A stretch of 5,953 nucleotides of DNA from Pseudomonadota bacterium (GTDB lineage Bacteria > Pseudomonadota > Alphaproteobacteria > Acetobacterales > Acetobacteraceae), in contig JAJYAF010000151.1 of NCBI GenBank assembly GCA_021779655.1, forward strand, positions 1-5,953, given 5' to 3'. Of the stretch, positions 1 through 4,880 are shown one piece after another (the stretch's first letter is position 1; every line of letters begins with the position of its first letter). The position numbers and the translations under genes are program-made. Below the pieces are notes generated by a model. It saw only the letters and a list, made by a program, of their open reading frames with translations. It was not told the origin of the DNA and ran no database searches.

Positions 1-408
1 CTGCGAGCCGACGATGCCGTGGCCGCCGAAAAAGCCCTTCTCTTTGCTGAACATGTGCATGGAGCCGCCCTTGCCGTGCGAATAGCCGGCGGCGCGGCCG
101 GTGAGTTCCGCCATCACGCCCTTGGGGTCCATTTCGCAGGCCAGCATATGGCCGTGGTCACGATAGGAGGTGATGACCAGATCGCCCGGCTTGATGGCAT
201 GCCGCATGCCGACGACCACCGCCTCCTGGCCGATATAGAGATGGCAGAACCCGGCGACCAGGCCCATGCCGTAAAGCTGGCCCGCCTTCTCCTCGAACCG
301 GCGGATCAGCAGCATGGTTTCATAGGCTTTGAGCAGCTCCTCCCTGCCCATGGATGGCTGCGGCTTCCTGGTTTTTCTGGCCGTTTTGTCTGGCGTGGCG
401 ACTGCCAT
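1..408 (-). CDS. pdhA: Pyruvate dehydrogenase E1 component, alpha subunit (5' part; continues past the left edge)
   Basis: The first 136 residues of the E1 alpha subunit, which with E1 beta uses thiamine diphosphate to decarboxylate pyruvate and acetylate the lipoyl group of E2 in the cytoplasmic pyruvate dehydrogenase complex. After a basic, probably flexible N-terminus (residues 1-20) the sequence shows family blocks: IRRFEEKAGQLYG (about 35-47), GFCHLYIGQEAVVVG (53-67), SYRDHGHMLA (81-90), HGKGGSMHMF (111-120) and GGHGIVG (128-134). The ThDP-binding GDG motif and the phosphorylation-loop region would lie beyond the window. The ATG at 408 is preceded by GAGGAG about 6 nt upstream, which supports this start. 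It lies downstream of the ftsB-like gene on the same strand, an order common in alphaproteobacteria; the beta subunit is expected further left. The heterodimeric E1 alpha type is seen here, not the single-chain AceE. Related 2-oxoacid or acetoin dehydrogenase alpha subunits are the only serious alternatives. Confidence 0.96.
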   Translation of the reverse strand, partial: MAVATPDKTARKTRKPQPSMGREELLKAYETMLLIRRFEEKAGQLYGMGLVAGFCHLYIGQEAVVVGMRHAIKPGDLVITSYRDHGHMLACEMDPKGVMAELTGRAAGYSHGKGGSMHMFSKEKGFFGGHGIVGSQ

Positions 409-495
409 GCGTCACTCCTCCATCGGAAAGGTCGAGCTAAGGCGGTGGGCGCTAGCTACGCGGCTCGGCGGGCACTGCGCAAGTGCGCGTCGGAG

Positions 496-524
496 ATTTG
501 ACCATGATGCAATGGAGAGGACAA
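496..524 (-). promoter_or_regulatory. Weak candidate sigma-70-like promoter upstream of pdhA
   Basis: On the minus strand TTGTCC (524-519) and TCAAAT (501-496) are separated by 17 nt, each matching the -35/-10 consensus at 4 of 6 positions. It lies about 90 bp before the pdhA ATG and just after a hairpin/T-rich element, so it could give pdhA its own transcript. This is pattern matching only; alphaproteobacterial promoters are often poor matches, and chance occurrence is quite possible. Confidence 0.22.
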
Positions 525-564
525 AAATAAACCATTTCCGGGCCAATCGGTTTCCCCGGCCCGG
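523..564 (-). terminator. Possible intrinsic terminator between ftsB and pdhA
   Basis: On the minus strand CCGGGCC (564-558) and GGCCCGG (544-538) form a perfect 7-bp all-GC stem around a 13-nt loop. After a 6-nt gap comes T-rich TTTATTTTT (531-523). It is about 95 bp past the ftsB stop, so it could end or attenuate ftsB transcription. The T-tract does not abut the stem and the loop is large, so it is weaker than a textbook terminator. Confidence 0.33.
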
Positions 565-589
565 CCCGGCTATTCTCCCCGGCTATTCT
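565..589. repeat. Short tandem repeat (12 of 13 bp, two copies)
   Basis: CCCGGCTATTCT occurs at 565-576 and again at 578-589, with period 13. It abuts the GC hairpin in the noncoding gap between ftsB and pdhA. It is most likely a simple local duplication; a paired protein-binding site cannot be excluded but nothing else points to one. Confidence 0.6.
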
Positions 590-658
590 CATGGCAAATC
601 AGGCTTCCGAACGCCCGCCCCCTCAGCCACAAATAACCCTATCCAACGGAAAAAACGC

Positions 659-982
659 CTATTTGTTGGCCGGATCGGTAGGCAGGCCGGTAACCAGATC
701 GCCCGGGTTCGCGAGATTGAGGACCAGCCGCGCCTCGCTGTCCAGCATGTCTCCCGCAATCGAAGCGCCGTTCAAGGTATTGATGCGGATCTGCCAGGCG
801 CCGAGCGCCTGCTCCGTCGCCGCATAGGCCTGCTTCGCGGCGGTGAGTTGAGCGAGTTGCACGTGCTGAGCCTCAAGCCCGCGGGAGCCATGCATGGCAT
901 TCCAGCCGAAATACGCGGTGATGCCCAAAAAGAGCATGGGCGGAACCAAGGCGCGAAGGCGGTTTTTGATCTCTCGCAGCAA
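659..982 (-). CDS. ftsB: Septum formation initiator family protein (FtsB/DivIC-like)
   Basis: A 107-residue single-pass inner membrane protein of the FtsB/DivIC family, which in well-studied bacteria joins FtsL and FtsQ in the divisome to help activate septal peptidoglycan synthesis. A short basic N-terminus (about 1-10) is followed by one membrane segment (about 11-28, containing PPMLFLGITAYFGW), then a helix with coiled-coil character (about 34-70, rich in Q, A, L and E), and a conserved-looking tail around DMLDSEARLVLNLANPGDLV (78-97). Length and layout fit alphaproteobacterial members. The start is TTG at 982: upstream in frame there is no ATG, GTG or other TTG, and the next methionine (residue 16) would cut into the membrane helix. 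The Shine-Dalgarno is poor (only GGGGG about 7 nt upstream). It precedes pdhA, the usual alphaproteobacterial arrangement. The family call is firm; the exact divisome role is inferred. Confidence 0.88.
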   Translation of the reverse strand: MLREIKNRLRALVPPMLFLGITAYFGWNAMHGSRGLEAQHVQLAQLTAAKQAYAATEQALGAWQIRINTLNGASIAGDMLDSEARLVLNLANPGDLVTGLPTDPANK

Positions 983-1085
983 AGCGCGGCCCCCAACGAT
1001 CGTTAAAGATATTTTTCTAAACCAATCTTCTTAACAATAAGAGATCAGACGGGTTTCTGTTGCCCGAAATGCCTGGCGCCCGCAA
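983..1085 (-). promoter_or_regulatory. AT-rich leader/presumed promoter region of ftsB
   Basis: Between the upstream terminator and the ftsB TTG start lies about 100 bp, of which roughly 1003-1045 is strikingly AT-rich for this genome (runs such as ATATTTTTCTAAA and TTCTTAACAATAAG on the plus strand). Because the preceding transcription unit terminates just before it, a promoter for ftsB is expected here. I could not pick a convincing -35/-10 pair; TTGTTA at 1037-1032 is the best -35-like hexamer, with only poor -10 partners. No CtrA-type TTAA-N7-TTAA site was found. Confidence 0.35.
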
Positions 1086-1110
1086 GAAAAAACACCCGGT
1101 GAGCCTGGGT
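1086..1110 (-). terminator. Intrinsic terminator after the small membrane protein gene
   Basis: On the minus strand ACCCAGG (1110-1104), loop CTCA and CCGGGT (1099-1094) make a 6-bp stem with one bulged A. One G later come six T residues (1092-1087). The hairpin and adjacent U-run have the standard intrinsic terminator form, about 35 bp past the stop of the membrane protein gene. It should separate this gene and its upstream partners from ftsB-pdhA. Confidence 0.72.
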
Positions 1111-1144
1111 TATTTCCTGCATGTTTGGGGGTTTCCGGCCCGTT

Positions 1145-1480
1145 TCAAATCTGCACCATGCCCGGCCGGACCAGCTGCGGGGCAAACGGCAGGTGCAGGG
1201 GGTGCAGGCCAGGGACCAGCCGGTGGGCGATGAACAGCGTGAGCAGCACGAGCAGGAGCAGCCCGATCACCCCGCCGAAGGCGCGCAGCGCCAGGATGAC
1301 GAGCAGCAGGGCGATGACGATGAGCAGCGCGGCCTGGAGGTTGGCCGGCAGGCCCGCCGCGCTCATCAGGGTGGCAAGCATGGCGTCGGCCATACCGATC
1401 ACACCCATGATCAGGGCGAGCAGCGCCAGCACGGCGGCGGTGACGATGTTTATGGCGTGTTGCAACATGGGATCGCTCAT
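1145..1480 (-). CDS. Small integral membrane protein of unknown function, about three helices
   Basis: A 111-residue, very hydrophobic protein that I do not recognise. Likely membrane segments are about 9-30 (INIVTAAVLALLALIMGVIG), 47-66 (LQAALLIVIALLLVILAL) and 68-88 (GVIGLLLLVLLTLFIAHRLV). A short polar N-terminus precedes them and a proline/histidine-containing tail follows (about 90-111, HPLHLPFAPQLVRPG). No catalytic motif or cysteine is visible. The ATG at 1480 is the only start possible in frame, since the upstream in-frame stop is met without any other ATG, GTG or TTG; a second methionine follows at residue 5. The Shine-Dalgarno is weak. The gene lies about 80 bp downstream of the FGase-family gene on the same strand and ends before a good terminator, so it is probably the last gene of that operon. 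The continuous hydrophobic pattern and gene position argue that it is real; its role cannot be inferred. Confidence 0.72.
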   Translation of the reverse strand: MSDPMLQHAINIVTAAVLALLALIMGVIGMADAMLATLMSAAGLPANLQAALLIVIALLLVILALRAFGGVIGLLLLVLLTLFIAHRLVPGLHPLHLPFAPQLVRPGMVQI

Positions 1481-1487
1481 GCGGTGG

Positions 1488-1526
1488 TTACGGTTTGCAC
1501 GGGCGGGCCGCCGGCGCGCCGCACAT
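1488..1526 (-). other. Possible 12-codon leader ORF ahead of the membrane protein gene
   Basis: A minus-strand ATG at 1526 opens MCGAPAARPCKP followed by TAA, ending 7 nt before the ATG of the membrane protein gene. A perfect AAGGAGG lies at 1545-1539, with a 12-nt spacer, longer than ideal. The downstream gene has no comparable ribosome binding site, so ribosomes may reach it by coupling. Chance is a real alternative; coding cannot be shown for so short a frame. Confidence 0.2.
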
Positions 1527-1560
1527 CCCGCGGTTCAGCCTCCTTGGCAAGGGCCGAGGG

Positions 1561-2304
1561 TCACAAAGCCGCGAGCGCGGCCGGCAGCAGGCGCGCAAGC
1601 CGCGCCGCCCAGGCGGCCTGACCGCGTTCGTCGGCGATCAGATCCTGGCGGATTTCGATTTCGAGATAGTCGAGACCGGCACGCTCGGCATGCACGGGCA
1701 CGCCGTAATCGGTTTCGTCCGAGAGCGCGTAGGGGTCGTTTTCGGCCACCGTGAGGTCGCCTTCCCGGCGCAGCAGCGCCAGCATGATGCGCGAGAGCCT
1801 GGGGTTGCGGTTATACAGAAGCGCTGCCTGCATCGGCCGGGATTTCCCGAGAAATACCGGCGTGAAGCTGTGCAGGGCGATGTAGATTTTGCCGGCTGTA
1901 CGCCGCGCGATCTCATTATGATAGGGCGTGAAAATGGCTTCGCGGCGGGCGAGTTTCTCGGCCTCGGTCAGGGATTGGTTGCCGGGAATGGGCGTTGCCT
2001 CGCTGATCACGGGATAGGCGGAGGGCAGTTCGGGGCGGCGATTGCAGTCGATGACCAGGCGTGAATACGTTTGCAGGATCGCGGGCGAATCCAGGGCTTT
2101 CGCGAGAAGTGTGGCAACCCCGCCGATGCCGATATCCCACGCGATATGGCGCGAGAGGTCGGGCTCCTTAAGACCGAGGCTACCCAAGGCGCGCGGGATG
2201 CGCTTGCCGGCATGGTCGGCGGTGAACAGCACGGGGCCGCGACCGGCGGGGTTTTCGACGCTGAACGCCGGCGGCTCGTCCGGCGCGAGCAGGGACCCGT
2301 TCAT
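1561..2304 (-). CDS. N-formylglutamate amidohydrolase family protein (FGase, HutG-type fold)
   Basis: A 247-residue cytoplasmic protein of the N-formylglutamate amidohydrolase family, whose characterised members release formate and glutamate from N-formylglutamate at the end of histidine degradation. Family-like blocks in order are VLFTADHAGKRIP (25-37, with D30-H31), HIAWDIGIGGVA (53-64), YSRLVIDCNRRP (80-91), the helix around FTPYHNEI (125-132), IALHSFTPVF (142-151, H145 a likely metal or catalytic residue) and EIEIRQDLI (215-223). Acidic and histidine residues in these blocks suit a metal-dependent amidohydrolase. The ATG at 2304 overlaps the stop of the upstream histidine phosphatase (ATGA); longer in-frame starts would run deep into that gene and are not needed. 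No hutH, hutU or hutI is nearby, so its true substrate may differ from N-formylglutamate. Family confidence is high; substrate confidence is low. Confidence 0.88.
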   Translation of the reverse strand: MNGSLLAPDEPPAFSVENPAGRGPVLFTADHAGKRIPRALGSLGLKEPDLSRHIAWDIGIGGVATLLAKALDSPAILQTYSRLVIDCNRRPELPSAYPVISEATPIPGNQSLTEAEKLARREAIFTPYHNEIARRTAGKIYIALHSFTPVFLGKSRPMQAALLYNRNPRLSRIMLALLRREGDLTVAENDPYALSDETDYGVPVHAERAGLDYLEIEIRQDLIADERGQAAWAARLARLLPAALAAL

Positions 2305-2855
2305 GGACGCCAAACGATTTCCTCCGGTGGCGGTTGCGTGGGATCGTAGGTCAGCAACTCGCCATTGGGCACCGAGATGCCGGTGAGCGCGAGAATGAAA
2401 GCCCAATGGCTGACGAGCAGGGTCGTCTCGTGATCGGGCCGGGACGCCATCAGCGCGCGGAAAAGGTTGGCGCGGGCGATGGTTGCCGCCCCGCTCTCCC
2501 GCACCGGGGGCCACCATTGTTCCGGCAGATGGTCGAAGCGGTGATGCGGAAACCTTTCGGCCAGCAGGTCGCGGTGCCGGCCGATATCGCAGATGAAGGC
2601 GAAGCGCTCCCGCACCTCCTCCATCACGTCCACCGGAACGGGATGGTGCCTGAGAAAAGGCTGCACGGTCTGTAGCGCGCGGGTATAGGGGGAGACGATG
2701 ATACGGGTGATTTTTTCCCCGGCCAGGGACGCCGCCGCGGTTTCGGCCTGTGCGTGGCCGAGCGGGGTGAGTTCCGGGTCTTCGATGCCGGGATCGCGGC
2801 GGGTATTTGTGAAATGAAGGTTGAAGAGGCTCTGCCCGTGGCGCAGCAGAAACAT
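2301..2855 (-). CDS. Histidine phosphatase superfamily protein (phosphoglycerate mutase-like, branch 1)
   Basis: A 184-residue cytoplasmic enzyme whose catalytic histidine becomes transiently phosphorylated. The RHG signature is at residues 5-7 (LLRHGQS), with H6 the phospho-acceptor; LTPLGHAQAE (29-38) and SPYTRALQT (55-63, R59 phosphate-binding) follow, then an acidic region around EEVRER (79-84) and SHWAF (149-153) with the second catalytic His, H150. All core residues are present. The length is short for a glycolytic cofactor-dependent phosphoglycerate mutase (about 230-250 residues), so a phosphatase on an unidentified small substrate is more likely. The ATG at 2855 has a strong AAGGAG about 6 nt upstream. 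It is the first gene of a minus-strand operon, overlapping the FGase-family gene by 4 bp, and is divergent from the Tim44-domain gene 76 bp away. The substrate cannot be inferred. Confidence 0.9.
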   Translation of the reverse strand: MFLLRHGQSLFNLHFTNTRRDPGIEDPELTPLGHAQAETAAASLAGEKITRIIVSPYTRALQTVQPFLRHHPVPVDVMEEVRERFAFICDIGRHRDLLAERFPHHRFDHLPEQWWPPVRESGAATIARANLFRALMASRPDHETTLLVSHWAFILALTGISVPNGELLTYDPTQPPPEEIVWRP

Positions 2856-2902
2856 GAAGGCTCCTTAACGTTCGCGGCGAGCCTGTTGCCGGGGCCCGCG
2901 GT

Positions 2903-2934
2903 GGGACGTATGTCGTGACGGGACGTATATCGTG
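2903..2934. repeat. Pair of 15-bp direct repeats in the divergent intergenic region
   Basis: GGGACGTATGTCGTG (2903-2917) and GGGACGTATATCGTG (2920-2934) differ at one base and are spaced at a 17-bp period. They lie between the divergently transcribed phosphatase and Tim44-domain genes, and the second copy ends in the GTG start codon of the latter. They could be a paired operator or a recent tandem duplication. The first copy's GTG is out of frame and soon meets a TAG. Confidence 0.6.
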
Positions 2935-3633
2935 GATTTGTTTTTAGAAGCGCCAGGGGAAAAAGTGCAAACCAGTGTGTTTCAGAATGGGTCTGGGGTA
3001 CAGATCGGGCTGGTGCTGTTCGGCGCCATCGCGGTATTCCTGATCCTGCGGCTGCGCAGCGTGCTGGGAAAGCGTGTGGGGTTCGAGCGGCCGCCGGCCC
3101 CGCCGGGACGGATGTCCCCTGCCGGCCCGGTGATCGAGGGCGAGGCCACCGCCGCCCCGGCGCGGCCGGTGCCGGACCCGCGCTCGGCCTTGGGGCAGCA
3201 GCTGATGCGGATCGTCAACGCCGACCCGCATTTCGATCCGCCCCGTTTCCTGGAAACCGCCGAGCAATCCTTCCGCACGATCGTCACCGCCTTCGCCAAC
3301 GGTGACCGGGCGATACTGCGGGCAAATTTGAACGAGAACGTCTATCACACCTTCGAGGCGGCGATCACGGCGCGCGAGGCGGCCGGGCAGCGCCAGCGCA
3401 CCGAGATCCAGAAGATCGTCTCCGTGACGATCGAGGACGCCGAGCTGATGGGCGACCATGCGGCGGTGATCGTGCGGTTCGTCTCCGACCAGATCAACCT
3501 GACGCTGGATACCGCCGGCCATCCGGTGAGCGGAACGGCGGCGGTGACGGAGCTGGTGGATTTATGGACTTTCGAGCGGATATTAGGCTCGAAAGACCCG
3601 ACCTGGCGGCTGGCCGCGGCGCGGAGCGGCTGA
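2932..3633 (+). CDS. Membrane-anchored Tim44-like domain protein
   Basis: A 233-residue protein with one N-terminal membrane segment (about 24-40, IGLVLFGAIAVFLILRL), then RSVLGKRVGFERPP (42-55), a Pro/Ala-rich linker (about 53-85) and a Tim44-like domain (about 88-230). The domain shows FLETAEQSFRTIVTAFANGD (106-125), a region near LNENVYHTFEAAI (133-145) and VDLWTFERILGSKDPTWRLA (209-228). Tim44-like proteins of alphaproteobacteria are related to the matrix-facing Tim44 of the mitochondrial import motor; their bacterial role is poorly defined, probably tethering or supporting envelope protein handling. The anchor would leave the domain on one face of the inner membrane. The start is uncertain: GTG at 2932 gives the longest product, while GTG at 2965 (residue 12) has a better-placed AGGGG 5 nt upstream and still keeps the whole membrane segment. 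The stop is 1 nt before mltA, indicating a shared transcript and coupled translation. Confidence 0.85.
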   Translation: MDLFLEAPGEKVQTSVFQNGSGVQIGLVLFGAIAVFLILRLRSVLGKRVGFERPPAPPGRMSPAGPVIEGEATAAPARPVPDPRSALGQQLMRIVNADPHFDPPRFLETAEQSFRTIVTAFANGDRAILRANLNENVYHTFEAAITAREAAGQRQRTEIQKIVSVTIEDAELMGDHAAVIVRFVSDQINLTLDTAGHPVSGTAAVTELVDLWTFERILGSKDPTWRLAAARSG

Positions 3634-3634
3634 A

Positions 3635-4744
3635 ATGACGAAGCGGTGGTGGGGTTGCGCGGCGCTGCTGGCCGTGCTGGCGGGCTGTGTTCAGTCTGCA
3701 CCGCAGATCGTGCAGCCGCCCGGCGCGCCGACGCTCGCCCCCGTTGCGGTTTCCCGGCTGCCCGGCTGGCAGGCCGACGATACCGCCCCCGCGCTCGCCG
3801 CCTTCACGCGCGGCTGCAAAGCAATCGTGGTGATGCCGGCTGATCAGAATCTGGGCGGTATCGGGCTCAGCGAGCAGACCGCCGGGCAGGCCGGGCAGTG
3901 GCAGGCCGCCTGCGCCGCCGCGTCGGCCGTGCCGCCGGACGACGAAGCGGCGGCAAAGAACTTTTTCGAACAATATTTCGTAGCCTACCGGATCGCCGGT
4001 AACGCGCTGATCACCGGCTATTTCGAGCCGGAATATCCGGGTTCCAAGAATCTTGCTCCAGGGTATCGCGTGCCGCTTTACGCCAAGCCCGCCGAGCCGA
4101 CGCTGGCCACGCTGCCGCGCGCCGCCATCGATGATGGCGCTCTCTACCGGCAGGCGCCGGTGACGGCCTATCTGGCCGACCCGGTGGATCTCTTCATGCT
4201 GCAAATCCAGGGCTCGGGGCGGATTCTGCTGCCCAACGGCAAGACTTTGCGCGTGGGATTCGATGGGCAGAACGGCCAGCCCTATACACCGGTCGGCCGC
4301 ATCCTGGTCGCGGAAGGCTATATGCAGTCCTCCGAGGTGAGCTTCCAGGCGGTCAGCGCCTGGCTGAAGGCCAATCCGGACGAGGCGCGGGCGATCATGG
4401 AGCAGAACGCCCGCTACGTGTTCATGCGCCCGCTCGGGCCGCTGCCGGACGATCAAGGCGCGCCGGGCACGCTGGGCGTACCGCTGACGGCCGGGCGCTC
4501 GCTGGCCGTGGACCAGGCGGATATTCCGCTTGGCACGCCGGTATTCGTCGCGACGACGGACCCCGCAACCGGCGCGCCGCTTGACCGCCTGACAGTGGCG
4601 CAGGATACGGGCGGCGGGATTCATGGCGCGGAGTCGGTGGATCTGTTCTTCGGCGCCGGCGGCGCGGCCGAGGCAGTGGCCGGACGAATGCACCAGAGCG
4701 GCAGCCTCTATCTGCTGCTGCCCCGGCCGGCCGCCGGTTCCTGA
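3635..4744 (+). CDS. mltA: Membrane-bound lytic murein transglycosylase A (lipoprotein)
   Basis: A 369-residue outer-membrane-type lipoprotein that cleaves the MurNAc-GlcNAc bond of peptidoglycan with formation of 1,6-anhydro-MurNAc. The signal peptide has a basic start (TKRW), a hydrophobic core and lipobox LAGC, with C18 the lipidated residue. An MltA domain follows, with ITGYFEPEYPGS (126-137) and DLFMLQIQGSGRI (185-197). A C-terminal 3D domain carries the three conserved aspartates in AVDQADIPLG (D293), AQDTGGGI (D324) and SVDLFFG (D336). D324 matches by motif the catalytic Asp known in E. coli MltA. Length and domain order agree with the family and nothing appears missing. The ATG at 3635 starts 1 nt after the Tim44-domain stop with GGAG about 9 nt upstream, so translation is probably coupled. 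The Tim44-MltA pairing recurs in alphaproteobacteria and suggests joint envelope functions, though a physical link is inference. Confidence 0.95.
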   Translation: MTKRWWGCAALLAVLAGCVQSAPQIVQPPGAPTLAPVAVSRLPGWQADDTAPALAAFTRGCKAIVVMPADQNLGGIGLSEQTAGQAGQWQAACAAASAVPPDDEAAAKNFFEQYFVAYRIAGNALITGYFEPEYPGSKNLAPGYRVPLYAKPAEPTLATLPRAAIDDGALYRQAPVTAYLADPVDLFMLQIQGSGRILLPNGKTLRVGFDGQNGQPYTPVGRILVAEGYMQSSEVSFQAVSAWLKANPDEARAIMEQNARYVFMRPLGPLPDDQGAPGTLGVPLTAGRSLAVDQADIPLGTPVFVATTDPATGAPLDRLTVAQDTGGGIHGAESVDLFFGAGGAAEAVAGRMHQSGSLYLLLPRPAAGS

Positions 4745-4745
4745 A

Positions 4746-4792
4746 CCCAGGGCGCCGCTTGCCGGGCGGCGGCCAAACAGTCTAAGCCTGGG
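4746..4792 (+). other. Nested inverted repeats in the mltA-kup gap
   Basis: Right after the mltA stop, CCCAGG (4746-4751) and CCTGGG (4787-4792) form an outer stem enclosing an inner hairpin CGCCGC (4753-4758)/GCGGCG (4766-4771) with a 7-nt loop. No T-run follows, so this is not a standard intrinsic terminator. It may stabilise the 3' end, act as a Rho-linked terminator, or structure the kup leader. A weak promoter-like pair TTGCCG (4759-4764) and TCTAAG (4781-4786), spaced 16 nt, overlaps it. Confidence 0.35.
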
Positions 4793-4808
4793 CAATGGCG
4801 AGGCGTTC

Positions 4809-4871
4809 ATGAAGGCAATGGATCACCCGGCCCCGGCCAAACCGGCAAGCGGAATCCCTTTCATCGCATGA
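4809..4871 (+). other. Possible 20-codon leader ORF in frame with kup
   Basis: ATG at 4809, with GAGG 5-6 nt upstream, opens a 20-residue frame beginning MKAMDHPAPAKP and ending in TGA at 4869-4871. It is in the same frame as kup, only three sense codons (GGA TTG TCA) before the kup ATG, and its stop touches the AGGA that serves kup. It may be a leader peptide coupling translation, or the remnant of a longer kup N-terminus closed by the TGA. Coding cannot be shown from one sequence. Confidence 0.28.
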
Positions 4872-4880
4872 GGATTGTCA

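Noticed and set aside
19..1006. Plus-strand frames at 19-501 and 329-1006 opposite pdhA and ftsB
   Set aside because: The minus-strand products match known families with good starts; the plus-strand translations are low-complexity and unrelated to known proteins.
1003..1040. Imperfect inverted repeat (GTTAAAGA ... TCTTCTTAAC) and possible CtrA site before ftsB
   Set aside because: The arms do not pair cleanly and the TTAA-N7-TTAA spacing is absent, so neither an operator nor a CtrA box is supported.
1513..1520. GC palindrome GGCGCGCC in the gap before the membrane protein gene as a terminator
   Set aside because: It has no loop and no following T-run on either strand; short GC palindromes are expected by chance in this composition.
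1495..2064. Plus-strand 189-codon frame opposite the FGase-family gene
   Set aside because: It overlaps a conserved gene on the other strand, shows no motif or convincing ribosome site, and is explained by GC-biased codon positions.
2305..2517. Upstream extension of the FGase-family gene to an earlier in-frame start
   Set aside because: It would overlap the phosphatase gene by over 200 bp. The ATG at 2304 forms the classic ATGA overlap and the domain begins shortly after it.
3494..4810. Very long (438-codon) minus-strand open frame lying across all of mltA
   Set aside because: It is antisense to a complete, motif-rich mltA. The Arg/Gly/His-rich translation has no recognisable domain and is typical of the antisense frame of high-GC codon use.
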